This document shows, in pieces, positions 32,626 through 41,997 of a stretch of 64,000 nt of DNA. Origin of the DNA: Streptomyces canus (GTDB taxonomy: Bacteria; Actinomycetota; Actinomycetes; Streptomycetales; Streptomycetaceae). The translations under genes were made by a program, and so were the position numbers. Each line of letters starts with the position of its first letter. The first letter of the stretch is position 1. The notes below the pieces were generated by a model that made no database searches, was not told the DNA's origin, and saw only the letters and a program-made list of their open reading frames with translations. Where the stretch lies: assembly GCF_030815415.1 (NCBI RefSeq), contig NZ_JAUSWW010000001.1, positions 5,642,001 to 5,706,000 of the forward strand, in the 5' to 3' direction.

Positions 32626-34292
32626 GCACGCTGCGTATCGGCAACGCCTCCGGCTTCTACGGCGACCGGTTCGACGCCCTGCACGAGATGCTCACCGGCG
32701 GCGAACTCGACGTCCTCACCGGCGACTACCTCGCCGAACTGACCATGCTCATCCTCGGCCGCGACCGTCTGAAGGCCCCCGGCGCCGGTTACGCCCGCAC
32801 CTTCCTGCGCCAACTCGAGGACTCGCTCGGTCTCGCCCATGAGCGGGGCGTCAAGCTCGTGGCCAATGCCGGCGGCCTCAACCCGGCCGGACTCGCCGAC
32901 CGGGTGCGGGAGTTGGCGGGCCGGTTCGGCATCCCCGTCCGCGTCGCCCATGTCGAGGGCGACGACCTCACCGCACAGCACCCCGGCAGCCTCGCCGCCC
33001 ACGCCTACCTCGGCGGCTTCGGTATCGCCGCCTGTCTGCGCGAGGGCGCCGACATCGTGGTCACCGGGCGTGTGACGGACGCGGCCCTGGTCACCGGGCC
33101 CGCCGCCGCGCACTTCGGGTGGGCGCCGGGGGAGTACGACCGGCTGGCGGGGGCCGTCGTCGCCGGGCATGTGCTGGAGTGCGGGACGCAGGCGACCGGC
33201 GGGAACTATTCCTTCTTCCGGGAGGGGGACGTCCGACGCCCCGGCTTCCCGCTCGCCGAGCTTCACGAGGACGGCTCGGCGGTCATCACCAAGCACCCCG
33301 GCACCGGCGGCTTCGTCGACGTCGGCACGGTGACCGCGCAGCTCCTGTACGAGACGGGCGGCGCCCGGTACGCGGGCCCCGATGTCACCGCCCGCCTCGA
33401 CACGGTCCGCCTCACCCAGGACGGCCCCGACCGCGTCCGCGTCGACGGGGTCCACGGCGAACCCCCGCCCCCCGCCCTCAAGGTCGGCCTCAACCGGCTC
33501 GGCGGCTTCCGCAACGAGGTCTCCTTCGTGCTGACCGGGCTCGACATCGAGGCCAAGGCCGCGCTGGTGAAGGGGCAGTTGGAGGCGGCCCTCGGCAAGG
33601 TGAGCGAGGTGCGCTGGGACCTCGTCCGCACCGACCGCCCCGACGCCGACACCGAGGAGACCGCGAGCGCGCTGCTGCGGCTCGTCGTACGGGACCCGGA
33701 CCAGGAGGCCGTGGGGCGGGCGCTCAGCGGGGCCGCCATCGAGCTCGCGCTGGCGAGCTACCCCGGCTTCCATGTGCTGGCACCACCTGGAAAGGGCGCG
33801 CCCTATGGGGTCTTCGAGGATGTGTACGTCCCCCATGGGGCCGTTCCCCATGTGGCGGTCCTCCATGACGGGCGGCGGGTGTCCGTGGCACCGGCCCAGG
33901 TCACCGTCGTACTGGAAGACGTGCCGGAGCCGCCGCTGCCCGAGCCCCTTCCGTCGGGGCCCACGCGCCGCGCTCCTCTCGGGCTCGTCGTCGGCGCCCG
34001 CAGCGGTGACAAGGGCGGGAACGCCAACGTGGGTGTCTGGGCCCGGACCGACGAGGCCTGGAGCTGGCTCGCGCACGCGCTGAGCGTCGACCGATTCCGC
34101 GAACTCCTCCCGGAGACCGCCGGCCTGCCCGTCACCCGCCACGCCCTCCCGGGCCTGCGCGCCCTCAACTTCGTCGTCGAGGGCATCCTCGGCGCCGGCG
34201 TCGCCGCCCAGCACCGCTTCGACCCGCAGGCCAAAGCCCTCGGCGAATGGCTGCGCTCCCGCCACCTGGACATCCCGGAGGAGCTGCTGTGA
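32622..34292 (+). CDS. AtuA-like acyclic terpene utilization protein (DUF1446)
   Basis: A 556-residue protein from the GTG at 32622. IGNASGFYGDRFDALHEML, KLVANAGGLNPAGL, DIVVTGRVTDAALVTGP and GCGTQATGGNYSFF-like (ECGTQATGGNYSFF) mark the DUF1446/AtuA family. The C-terminal segment LGLVVGARSGDKGGNANVGVWAR is a second AtuA-type domain fused on. AtuA is required for citronellol/geraniol degradation in Pseudomonas, but its reaction is unproven. Here it is translationally coupled to the carboxylase beta gene downstream (GTGA overlap), which supports a role with an acyl-CoA carboxylase. Confidence 0.88.
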   Translation: MSTLRIGNASGFYGDRFDALHEMLTGGELDVLTGDYLAELTMLILGRDRLKAPGAGYARTFLRQLEDSLGLAHERGVKLVANAGGLNPAGLADRVRELAGRFGIPVRVAHVEGDDLTAQHPGSLAAHAYLGGFGIAACLREGADIVVTGRVTDAALVTGPAAAHFGWAPGEYDRLAGAVVAGHVLECGTQATGGNYSFFREGDVRRPGFPLAELHEDGSAVITKHPGTGGFVDVGTVTAQLLYETGGARYAGPDVTARLDTVRLTQDGPDRVRVDGVHGEPPPPALKVGLNRLGGFRNEVSFVLTGLDIEAKAALVKGQLEAALGKVSEVRWDLVRTDRPDADTEETASALLRLVVRDPDQEAVGRALSGAAIELALASYPGFHVLAPPGKGAPYGVFEDVYVPHGAVPHVAVLHDGRRVSVAPAQVTVVLEDVPEPPLPEPLPSGPTRRAPLGLVVGARSGDKGGNANVGVWARTDEAWSWLAHALSVDRFRELLPETAGLPVTRHALPGLRALNFVVEGILGAGVAAQHRFDPQAKALGEWLRSRHLDIPEELL

Positions 34293-35887
34293 CCGTCCTG
34301 TCGTCGGCGCTGGACCCCAACGGCCCCGACTACCGCGCCCACCGCGAGACCATGCTCGCCAAGCTCACCGCACTGGACGCCGAGCACGCCAAGGCCCTCG
34401 CGGGCGGCGGCGAGAAGTACGTCCAACGGCACCGCAAGCGCGGCAAGCTGCTCGCCCGTGAGCGCATCGAGCTGCTCCTCGACCCCGACACGCCGTTCCT
34501 GGAACTGTCCCCGCTCGCCGCCTGGGGCAGCGACTACACCGTCGGCGCCTCCCTGGTCACCGGGATCGGGGTCGTCGAGGGCGTGGAGTGCCTGATCACC
34601 GCGAACGACCCGACCGTGCGCGGAGGCGCCAGCAACCCCTGGTCGCTGAAGAAGGCGTTGCGCGCGAACGACATCGCGCTCGCCAACCGGCTGCCCTGCA
34701 TCAGCCTGGTCGAGTCCGGGGGCGCCGATCTGCCGTCACAGAAGGAGATCTTCATTCCCGGCGGGGCCATCTTCCGGGATCTGACCCGCCTCTCCGCCGC
34801 CGGGATCCCGACGGTCGCCGTCGTCTTCGGGAACTCCACCGCCGGAGGCGCGTACATCCCCGGCATGTCCGACCACGTGATCATGGTCAAGGAGCGCGCG
34901 AAGGTGTTCCTGGGCGGTCCGCCGCTGGTGAAGATGGCCACGGGGGAGGAGAGCGACGACGAGTCCCTCGGCGGCGCGGAGATGCACGCGCGCGTGTCGG
35001 GCCTCGCCGACTACTTCGCCGTCGACGAGCAGGACGCTCTACGGCAGGCACGCCGGGTCGTGGCACGCCTCAACCACCGCAAGGCGTACGACGATCCGGG
35101 CCCGGCCGAGCCGCCCAAGTACGACGCGGAGGAGCTGCTGGGGATCGTCCCCGGCGATCTGAAGGTGCCCTTCGACCCCCGCGAGGTCATCGCCCGGATC
35201 GTCGATGCCTCCGACTTCGACGAGTTCAAGCCGTTGTACGGGACCAGCCTGACCACGGGGTGGGCCTCGCTGCACGGCTATCCGGTCGGCGTGCTGGCGA
35301 ACGCGCAGGGAGTCCTGTTCAGCGAGGAGTCCCAGAAGGCGGCCCAGTTCATCCAGCTGGCCAATCAGCGGGACATCCCGCTCCTCTTCCTGCACAACAC
35401 CACCGGCTACATGGTCGGCAAGGAGTACGAGCAGGGCGGCATCATCAAGCACGGCGCGATGATGATCAACGCGGTCTCCAACTCCCGTGTCCCGCACCTG
35501 TCCGTGCTGATGGGAGCCTCGTACGGCGCCGGGCACTACGGCATGTGCGGGCGGGCCTACGAGCCCCGCTTCCTCTTCGCCTGGCCCAGCGCCAAGTCGG
35601 CCGTGATGGGCCCGCAGCAGCTCGCCGGCGTCCTCTCGATCGTGGCCCGGCAGTCGGCGGCGGCGAAGGGGCAGTCGTACGACGAGGAGGGCGACGCGGC
35701 TCTGCGGGCCCTGGTGGAGCAGCAGATCGAGTCCGAGTCGCTGCCGATGTTCCTGTCCGGGCGGCTCTACGACGACGGCGTCATCGACCCCCGCGACACC
35801 CGCACCGTCCTCGGCCTGTGCCTGTCGGCCATCCACACGGCGCCCTACGAGGGCGCGCGTGGCGGCTTCGGCATCTTCCGGATGTGA
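34289..35887 (+). CDS. Acyl-CoA carboxylase, carboxyltransferase (beta) subunit
   Basis: A 532-residue subunit with both carboxyltransferase halves. The N-terminal oxyanion-hole/acyl-CoA side has VESGGADLPSQKEIFIPGG and GNSTAGGAYIPGMSD. The C-terminal biotin side has NTTGYMVGKEYEQGGIIKHGAMMINA and ASYGAGHYGMCGRAYEPRF in pieces. The sequence is of the methylcrotonyl/geranyl-CoA carboxylase type (LiuB/AtuC), not the propionyl/acetyl type, judged by VESGGADLP and GYMVGKEYE. It works with the alpha subunit encoded 107 nt downstream to carboxylate the gamma-methyl carbon of a branched enoyl-CoA; the acyl chain is inferred. Confidence 0.9.
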   Translation: MTVLSSALDPNGPDYRAHRETMLAKLTALDAEHAKALAGGGEKYVQRHRKRGKLLARERIELLLDPDTPFLELSPLAAWGSDYTVGASLVTGIGVVEGVECLITANDPTVRGGASNPWSLKKALRANDIALANRLPCISLVESGGADLPSQKEIFIPGGAIFRDLTRLSAAGIPTVAVVFGNSTAGGAYIPGMSDHVIMVKERAKVFLGGPPLVKMATGEESDDESLGGAEMHARVSGLADYFAVDEQDALRQARRVVARLNHRKAYDDPGPAEPPKYDAEELLGIVPGDLKVPFDPREVIARIVDASDFDEFKPLYGTSLTTGWASLHGYPVGVLANAQGVLFSEESQKAAQFIQLANQRDIPLLFLHNTTGYMVGKEYEQGGIIKHGAMMINAVSNSRVPHLSVLMGASYGAGHYGMCGRAYEPRFLFAWPSAKSAVMGPQQLAGVLSIVARQSAAAKGQSYDEEGDAALRALVEQQIESESLPMFLSGRLYDDGVIDPRDTRTVLGLCLSAIHTAPYEGARGGFGIFRM

Positions 35888-35994
35888 GGGCCCCCCTTTG
35901 CGGCTGAACCGCCGCCGCTCTCGCGGACCTGGTTGCTCGCCGTCGTGGTTCCTCGATTGATGGTTGCGGTGATCTAGTGGAAAGAGAATCTTTC

Positions 35995-37845
35995 GTGATC
36001 GGAACCGTTCTGGTCGCCAACCGCGGCGAGATCGCCTGCCGCGTCTTCCGCACCTGCCGTGAGCTGGGAATCCGGACGGTCGCCGTGCACTCGGACGCCG
36101 ACGCGAACGCCCTCCACGCGCGCGTGGCCGACACGGCGGTACGGCTGCCGGGGGCGACCCCTGCGGAGACGTATCTGCGCGGCGACCTGATCGTGAAGGC
36201 GGCGGTCGCGGCGGGCGCGGACGCCGTGCACCCCGGCTACGGCTTCCTCTCCGAGAACGCGGACTTCGCCCGCGCCGTCCTGGACGCGGGACTGGTGTGG
36301 ATCGGTCCGAGCCCCGCGTCGATCGAGGCGATGGCGTCCAAGACGCGCGCGAAGGAGCTGATGGGCCTCGCGCCGCTGGGGGAGCCCACCGAGGCCGATC
36401 TGCCCCTGCTGGTGAAGGCGGCCGCGGGCGGCGGGGGACGCGGGATGCGGATCGTGCGCCGCATGGAGGAGCTGAGCGCCGCGCTGGAGGGCGCCCGCGC
36501 CGAGGCCGCGAGCGCCTTCGGGGACGGCGAGGTCTTCCTGGAGCCGTATATCGAGAACGGCCGCCACGTAGAGGTCCAGGTCCTCGCCGACACCCACGGC
36601 ACGGTCTGGGCGCTCGGCACCCGCGACTGCTCCCTCCAGCGCCGCCACCAGAAGGTCATCGAGGAGTCCCCGGCCCCCGGACTCTCCGAGGGACTCGTGG
36701 CCGAGCTGCACGCGCTGTCCGTACGCGCCGCCCGCGCGGTCGACTACGTGGGCGCCGGCACCGTCGAGTTCCTGGTCACCGACGACAAGGCGCAGTTCCT
36801 GGAGATGAACACCCGCCTCCAGGTCGAACACCCGGTGACGGAGGCGGTGTTCGACGTGGACCTGGTGGCTCTCCAGATCGCGGTTGCGGAGGGCCGCGCG
36901 CTGGACGCGGACCAACCTCCACGCGCGCGTGGCCACGCCATCGAGGCCCGCCTCTACGCCGAGGACCCGTCGACCGACTGGACCCCCCAGACGGGCACCC
37001 TCCACCGCCTGACCGTCCCGGAATCCGTCCGCCTCGACACCGGCTACGACGACGGCACCGAGATCGGCGTCCACTACGACCCCCTGCTCGCCAAGGTCAT
37101 CGCCCACGCCCCCACCCGCACGGAGGCACTCCGCAAACTGGCGGGCGCGCTGCAACGGGCCACGATCCACGGCCCGACCACCAACAGGGACCTGCTGGTC
37201 CGCAGCCTGCGCCACGACGACTTCACGACGAAGGCGATGACCACGGCGTTCTACGACCGCCATCTCCCGTCCCTGACGGTGACGCTCCCCGACCCGTACG
37301 CCCCCCTGGCCGCAGCCCTCGCCGACGCCCGGAGCCGCCCGTCCCGCTTCGGCGGAGGCTGGCGCAACGTTCCTTCCCAGCCCCAGACCAAGCGCTACGA
37401 GCACGCGGGCGAGGAGCACGAGGTCCGCTACCGCCACACACGCGACGGCCTGGAAGCGGACGGCGTGCGGGTCGTGCACGCGGACGCGCGTCTGGTCGTA
37501 CTCGAAGTGGAGGGCGTGCAGCGGAAGTTCGAGGTGACGAGGTACGCCGACGAGGTGCACGTCAACGCGACGAGGCTGCGGGCACTGCCCCGCTTCCCGG
37601 ACCCCACGGCCCAGCTGGCCCCGGGTTCCCTGGTGGCCCCCATGCCGGGAACGGTGGTCAGGATCGCGGAGGGCTTGGCCGTAGGAGCGCCCGTGAAGGC
37701 CGGAGAGTCCCTCCTATGGCTGGAGGCGATGAAGATGGAACACAAGATCACGGCACCCGTCACAGGAGTACTGAGCGCTCTCCAGGTACTGCCCGGCCAA
37801 CAGGTGACGGTCGGCTCTCTACTGGCGGTAGTGGAACCCACCTAA
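35995..37845 (+). CDS. Acyl-CoA carboxylase, biotin carboxylase/biotin carrier (alpha) subunit
   Basis: A 616-residue fusion. The biotin carboxylase part has VLVANRGEIACRVFRT, HPGYGFLSENADFA, the Gly-rich ATP lid AAAGGGGRGMRIV, RDCSLQRRHQKVIEE and EMNTRLQVEHPVTE. The C-terminal carrier has the biotin Lys580 in EAMKMEH. The start is taken at the GTG at 35995; a GTG at 35977 would add six residues. The segment between KELMG and LLVKAAAGG is short compared with AccC-type enzymes, which may be normal for this subgroup or an internal loss. It holds two CACGCGCGCGTG palindromes. Partner of the beta subunit upstream. Confidence 0.9.
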   Translation: MIGTVLVANRGEIACRVFRTCRELGIRTVAVHSDADANALHARVADTAVRLPGATPAETYLRGDLIVKAAVAAGADAVHPGYGFLSENADFARAVLDAGLVWIGPSPASIEAMASKTRAKELMGLAPLGEPTEADLPLLVKAAAGGGGRGMRIVRRMEELSAALEGARAEAASAFGDGEVFLEPYIENGRHVEVQVLADTHGTVWALGTRDCSLQRRHQKVIEESPAPGLSEGLVAELHALSVRAARAVDYVGAGTVEFLVTDDKAQFLEMNTRLQVEHPVTEAVFDVDLVALQIAVAEGRALDADQPPRARGHAIEARLYAEDPSTDWTPQTGTLHRLTVPESVRLDTGYDDGTEIGVHYDPLLAKVIAHAPTRTEALRKLAGALQRATIHGPTTNRDLLVRSLRHDDFTTKAMTTAFYDRHLPSLTVTLPDPYAPLAAALADARSRPSRFGGGWRNVPSQPQTKRYEHAGEEHEVRYRHTRDGLEADGVRVVHADARLVVLEVEGVQRKFEVTRYADEVHVNATRLRALPRFPDPTAQLAPGSLVAPMPGTVVRIAEGLAVGAPVKAGESLLWLEAMKMEHKITAPVTGVLSALQVLPGQQVTVGSLLAVVEPT

Positions 37846-37870
37846 GGGGCGCGGGGAACTGCGCGACCAC
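37845..37870 (+). repeat. Streptomyces intergenic repeat copy
   Basis: AGGGGCGCGGGGAACTGCGC followed by GACCAC, starting within the stop codon region of the alpha subunit. Same unit as at 12731, 53533, 63401 and 63455. It splits the cluster between the carboxylase and dehydrogenase genes. Confidence 0.75.
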
Positions 37871-37901
37871 CCACAGACAACTCGCACCCGGGAGGAGCCC
37901 C

Positions 37902-39065
37902 ATGCCATCCACGATCGAATCCGACGAACACGAAGCCCTCCGAGCAGCGGTAGCCGCCCTCGGCAAACGCCACGGCCGCACCTACGACCGCGAACAACTC
38001 TGGTCCGAGGCGGCCAAACTCGGCTACCTCGGCGTCAACCTCCCCGAGGAGTACGGAGGCGGAGGCGGCGGCATCTCCGAACTCTCCATCGTCCTCGAAG
38101 AACTCGGCGCCGCAGGATGCCCCCTGCTCATGATGGTCGTCTCCCCGGCCATCTGCGGCACAGTGATCGCCAGGTTCGGCACGGAAGCCCAGAAGCAGGA
38201 TTGGCTCCCCGCCTTGGCGGACGGCACCCGCACCATGGCCTTCGGCATCACCGAACCCGACGCCGGCTCCAACAGCCACCGCATCACCACCACGGCCCGC
38301 AAAGACGGCACCGACTGGCTCCTCACCGGCCGCAAGGTCTTCATCTCCGGCGTCGACATAGCCGACGCCACCCTCATAGTCGGCCGCGCCGAAGACTCCC
38401 GTACCGGCCGCCTCAAGCCCTGCCTCTTCATCGTCCCCCGGGACGCGGAAGGCTTCACCCGCCGTCAGATCGACATGGAACTCCAGGCAGTGGAGAAGCA
38501 GTTCGAGCTGACCCTCGACGACGTACGCCTCCCCGCCGACGCACTCGTCGGTGGGGGCCCCTCCCACGCTTTCGGCAGTGGGGGAGAGGACGCGGGCCTG
38601 CTCCAGCTCTTCGCCGGCCTGAACCCCGAACGCGTCATGACGGCCGCCTTCGCGATCGGCATGGGCCGCTACGCGCTCTCCAAAGCCATCGAGTACGCCC
38701 GCGACCGCACCGTCTGGAACGCCCCCATCGGCGCCCACCAGGCCATAGCGCACCCCTTGGCGCAGGCGCACATCGACCTCGAACTGGCCCGCCTGATGAT
38801 GCAGAAGGCGGCCCATCTCTACGACACCGGCGACGACGTCGGCGCGGGCGAGGCCGCCAACATGGCGAAGTACGCGGCGGGGGAGGCCTGCGTGAAGGCG
38901 GTCGACCAGGCCGTGCACACCCTCGGCGGAAACGGCCTCACCCGGGAGTTCGGGCTCGCCTCGTTGATAACGGCCTCGCGCGTGGCTCGTATTGCCCCGG
39001 TGAGCCGGGAGATGATTCTCAACTACGTCTCCCACCAGACCCTGGGCCTGCCCAAGTCGTACTAG
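37902..39065 (+). CDS. Acyl-CoA dehydrogenase (AtuD/LiuA-like role)
   Basis: A 387-residue FAD enzyme introducing the alpha,beta double bond into an acyl-CoA. ATG at 37902 after GGAGGAGC. Landmarks are LGYLGVNLPEEYGG, MAFGITEPDAGSNSHRI (FAD/substrate loop), TGRKVFISG and the C-terminal QAVHTLGGNGLTREFGLA. Oddity: between DALVG and EDAGLLQLF it carries an extra GGPSHAFGSGG, encoded by a 36-bp palindromic repeat, which adds 12 codons in a loop after the FAD-binding beta domain. The frame is intact, so the enzyme may still work. It probably supplies the enoyl-CoA for the carboxylase encoded upstream. Confidence 0.88.
   Translation: MPSTIESDEHEALRAAVAALGKRHGRTYDREQLWSEAAKLGYLGVNLPEEYGGGGGGISELSIVLEELGAAGCPLLMMVVSPAICGTVIARFGTEAQKQDWLPALADGTRTMAFGITEPDAGSNSHRITTTARKDGTDWLLTGRKVFISGVDIADATLIVGRAEDSRTGRLKPCLFIVPRDAEGFTRRQIDMELQAVEKQFELTLDDVRLPADALVGGGPSHAFGSGGEDAGLLQLFAGLNPERVMTAAFAIGMGRYALSKAIEYARDRTVWNAPIGAHQAIAHPLAQAHIDLELARLMMQKAAHLYDTGDDVGAGEAANMAKYAAGEACVKAVDQAVHTLGGNGLTREFGLASLITASRVARIAPVSREMILNYVSHQTLGLPKSY
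38551..38586 (+). repeat. 36-bp palindromic insert in frame inside the acyl-CoA dehydrogenase gene
   Basis: Starts GTGGGGGCCCCTCCCACGCT and ends TTTCGGCAGTGGGGGAG. It is exactly 36 bp, differing from the copy at 648-683 at five positions. Almost the same word, in reverse orientation and with CCTCAA in place of TTTC, occurs at 60295-60332. Confidence 0.82.
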
Positions 39066-39082
39066 GCCGTCTTGGAGGAACC

Positions 39083-40651
39083 GTGTTCCGCAGCGAGTAC
39101 GCAGACGTCCCACCCGTCGAACTCCCCATCCACGAAGCCGTCCTGGGCCGGGCCGCCGAGTTCGGCGACACCCCCGCCCTCGTCGACGGCACGAACGGCA
39201 CCACCCTCACCTACGCCCAACTGGACGTGTTCCACCGGCGCGTCGCCGCCGGGCTCGCCGAGGCGGGGGTGGCCAAGGGAGACGTCCTCGCGCTGCACAG
39301 CCCCAACACGATCGCGTTCCCCACGGCGTTCTACGCCGCCACGCGCGCGGGGGCCACCGTCACCACCGTGCACCCGCTCGCCACGCCGGAGGAGTTCGCC
39401 AAGCAGCTGGGGGACTCCGCCTCCCGCTGGATCGTCACCGTCTCCCCGCTGCTGGAGACGGCCCGCCGGGCGGCCGAACTCGCGGGCGGCGTCGAGGAGA
39501 TCTTCGTCTGCGACAACGCGCCGGGACACCGCTCGCTCCTCGACATGCTGGGCTCGACCGCCCCGGAACCGGCCATCGACATCGACCCCGTGGAGGACGT
39601 GGCGGCACTGCCGTACTCCTCGGGCACGACCGGCATCCCCAAGGGCGTCATGCTCACCCACCGCCAGCTCGCCACCAACCTCGCACAGCTCTCACCCGCC
39701 CTCGCGGTGGGCCCCGGCGACCGCATCCTCGCCGTACTGCCCTTCTTCCACATCTACGGTCTGACGGCCCTCATGAACGGGCCCCTGCGCAACGGCGCCA
39801 CCGTCGTCGTCCTGCCCCGCTTCGACCTGGAGACCTTCCTCGCGGCCATCCAGAACCATCGCATCACCGGCCTGTACGTCGCCCCGCCCATCGTCCTGGC
39901 CCTCGCCAAGCACCCGCTGGTCACCCAGTACGACCTGTCGACGCTGCGCTACATCATCAGCGCCGCCGCCCCCCTGGACGCCAAGCTCGCCGAGGCCTGC
40001 TCGCAACGCCTGAACCTGCCGCCCGTGGGCCAGGCGTACGGCATGACGGAACTCTCGCCCGGCACCCACGTCGTCCCCCTGGCCGCCATGCGCCACGCAC
40101 CCCCCGGCACGGTCGGCCGCCTCATCGCCGGCACCGAGATGCGCATCGTCTCCCTCGACGACCCCGACAAGGACGTCGGCGTCGGCGAGGACGGCGAGAT
40201 CCTCATCCGCGGCCCCCAGGTCATGAAGGGCTACCTGGGCCGCCCCGACGCCACCGCCGCCATGATCGACACCGACGGCTGGCTGCACACCGGCGACGTC
40301 GGCCACACCGACGCCGGCGGGTGGCTGTTCGTCGTCGACCGGGTCAAGGAACTCATCAAGTACAAGGGCTTCCAGGTCGCCCCGGCCGAACTCGAAGCCC
40401 TCCTCCTCACCCACCCCGGCATCGCCGACGCCGCCGTCATCGGCGTCTACAACGACGACGGCAACGAGGTCCCGCACGCGTACGTGGTCCGCGGGCCCAC
40501 CGCCACCGACCTCTCCGAAGGAGAGGTCATGATGTACGTCGCCGAACGCGTCGCCCCCTACAAACGCGTCCGCCAGGTCACCTTCATCGACGGGGTACCG
40601 CGGGCCGCCTCCGGGAAGATCCTGCGCCGCCGACTGAAGGAGCTCCAGTGA
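39083..40651 (+). CDS. Cinnamate/4-coumarate:CoA ligase-type acyl-CoA synthetase
   Basis: A 522-residue ANL-family ligase forming acyl-CoA via an acyl-AMP. The GTG at 39083 follows GGAGGA. The P-loop LPYSSGTTGIPKG is at 176-188; QAYGMTELSPGTH, GWLHTGDVG and the catalytic C-terminal Lys in ASGKILRR are intact. From its opening (MFRSEYADVPPVELPIH) I recognise it as the orthologue type of the S. coelicolor cinnamate:CoA ligase (SCO4383). Within the present cluster it may activate a branched or terpenoid acid; both readings are possible. The stop overlaps the hydratase start. Confidence 0.88.
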   Translation: MFRSEYADVPPVELPIHEAVLGRAAEFGDTPALVDGTNGTTLTYAQLDVFHRRVAAGLAEAGVAKGDVLALHSPNTIAFPTAFYAATRAGATVTTVHPLATPEEFAKQLGDSASRWIVTVSPLLETARRAAELAGGVEEIFVCDNAPGHRSLLDMLGSTAPEPAIDIDPVEDVAALPYSSGTTGIPKGVMLTHRQLATNLAQLSPALAVGPGDRILAVLPFFHIYGLTALMNGPLRNGATVVVLPRFDLETFLAAIQNHRITGLYVAPPIVLALAKHPLVTQYDLSTLRYIISAAAPLDAKLAEACSQRLNLPPVGQAYGMTELSPGTHVVPLAAMRHAPPGTVGRLIAGTEMRIVSLDDPDKDVGVGEDGEILIRGPQVMKGYLGRPDATAAMIDTDGWLHTGDVGHTDAGGWLFVVDRVKELIKYKGFQVAPAELEALLLTHPGIADAAVIGVYNDDGNEVPHAYVVRGPTATDLSEGEVMMYVAERVAPYKRVRQVTFIDGVPRAASGKILRRRLKELQ

Positions 40652-41382
40652 CACTGATCGGCCGCACGCGCGCGCGGGGAATCGAGACCCTCACCCTCGA
40701 CTCGCCCCACAACCGCAACGCCCTGTCGGCCGCGCTGGTGGGCGAGCTGGCGACCGCCCTGGCCGAAGGGGAGAAGGACGGGGACGTACGCGCGATCGTC
40801 CTCACCCACACCGGGAACACGTTCAGCGCGGGCGCCGACCTGAAGGACCCTCCCGACCCGGACGCGCTGGTGGGGCTGCTGCGGCAGATCATCGAGCTGC
40901 CCAAACCGGTCCTGGCCCGGGTCACCGGCCACGTCCGCGCGGGCGGACTGGGCCTGCTGGCGACCTGCGACATCGGGGTGGCGGCCACCGGGTCGAGCTT
41001 CGCCTTCACCGAGGTACGGATCGGGGTCGCCCCCGCGGTGATCTCCCTGCCGCTGCTGCCCCGCACCGACCCCCGCGCCCTCGCCCGCTACTACCTCACC
41101 GGCGAACGCTTCGACGCCGCCGAGGCCGCCCGCATCGGCCTCCTGACGGCGACCGGCGACGCCGTGGACGACGTACTGGAACCCCTCCTGGACGGCCTGC
41201 GCAAGGCGGCCCCCGAAGCCCTGGCGGAGACGAAACGGCTGCTCACCGCTAGGGTGCTGGAAGCCTTCGACCGGGACGCGGCCGACCTCACCGCACTCTC
41301 GGCCCGCCTGTTCGCCTCCGCACAGGCCCGTGAGGGCATGACGGCCTTTCTGGAACGACGGGATCCCGCATGGGCGCTGTGA
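40648..41382 (+). CDS. Enoyl-CoA hydratase, methylglutaconyl-CoA hydratase-like
   Basis: A 244-residue crotonase from the GTG at 40648, coupled to the ligase by GTGA. The oxyanion-hole blocks are FSAGADLKDPP and GHVRAGGLGLLATCD. AFTEVRIGVAPAVISLPLL keeps the Glu of the TEVRLGLAPAVIS motif typical of LiuC/AtuE hydratases, which act on glutaconyl-CoAs with a branched carbon, rather than the two-Glu pattern of general enoyl-CoA hydratases. That fits hydration of the carboxylase product. Slightly short at the C-terminus. A lyase to finish the route is not encoded in the window. Confidence 0.86.
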   Translation: MTLIGRTRARGIETLTLDSPHNRNALSAALVGELATALAEGEKDGDVRAIVLTHTGNTFSAGADLKDPPDPDALVGLLRQIIELPKPVLARVTGHVRAGGLGLLATCDIGVAATGSSFAFTEVRIGVAPAVISLPLLPRTDPRALARYYLTGERFDAAEAARIGLLTATGDAVDDVLEPLLDGLRKAAPEALAETKRLLTARVLEAFDRDAADLTALSARLFASAQAREGMTAFLERRDPAWAL

Positions 41383-41984
41383 GCACGGTCGGCGACCGTG
41401 TGGAACGTACTCCCAAACAGGACCGCAGCCGGGCCACCCGGCAGCGGCTCCTGGAAGCCGCCGTGGCCTGCCTCGCCGAACACGGCTGGGCGGGCTCCAC
41501 GGTGTCCGTCGTCGCCGAACGCGCGGGCGTCTCCCGAGGCGCCGCCCAGCACCACTTCCCGACCCGGGAGGACCTGTTCACGGCGGCGGTGGAGTACGTG
41601 GCGGAGGAACGCTCGACGGCTCTGCGGGCGCTCTTCCCGCAAGGCACGACGGCCGACCGGCGGACCGTGGTGGCAGCCCTCGTCGACCTCTACACCGGCC
41701 CCCTCTTCCGCGCCGCCCTGCACCTGTGGGTCGCCGCCTCCAACGAGGACCAGCTCCGCCCCAACGTGACGGAACTGGAGGCCCGCGTCGGCCGCGAGAC
41801 CCACCGCATCGCCGTGGAGCTCCTGGGCGCGGACGAGTCCATGCCCGGGGTACGGGAGACGGTCCAGGGCCTGCTGGACATGGCCCGGGGCCTGGGGCTG
41901 GCCAACCTGCTCACGGACGACGCGGGGCGCCGGGAACGCGTCGTCGCCCAGTGGGCCGTACTGCTGGACGACGCACTGGGCTGA
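41370..41984 (+). CDS. TetR-family regulator of the catabolic cluster
   Basis: A 204-residue regulator. The HTH (about 17-64) has RSRATRQRLLEAAVACLAEHG in pieces and GVSRGAAQHHFPTREDL; the C-terminal TetR ligand domain follows. The ATG at 41370 lies inside the hydratase gene (13-nt overlap); a GTG at 41379 is an alternative. Being the last gene of the operon, it is the likely local repressor, by analogy with AtuR, with acyl-CoA as probable ligand. Candidate operator: the CAAGC/GCTTG palindrome near 31785. It ends 13 nt from convergent pdxH. Confidence 0.87.
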   Translation: MGAVSTVGDRVERTPKQDRSRATRQRLLEAAVACLAEHGWAGSTVSVVAERAGVSRGAAQHHFPTREDLFTAAVEYVAEERSTALRALFPQGTTADRRTVVAALVDLYTGPLFRAALHLWVAASNEDQLRPNVTELEARVGRETHRIAVELLGADESMPGVRETVQGLLDMARGLGLANLLTDDAGRRERVVAQWAVLLDDALG

Positions 41985-41997
41985 GCGCCCGTCGTCC

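Noticed and set aside
34289..37845. Housekeeping acetyl/propionyl-CoA carboxylase
   Set aside because: The beta subunit motifs and the AtuA/hydratase neighbours fit the methylcrotonyl/geranyl-CoA type better. Substrate is still unproven.
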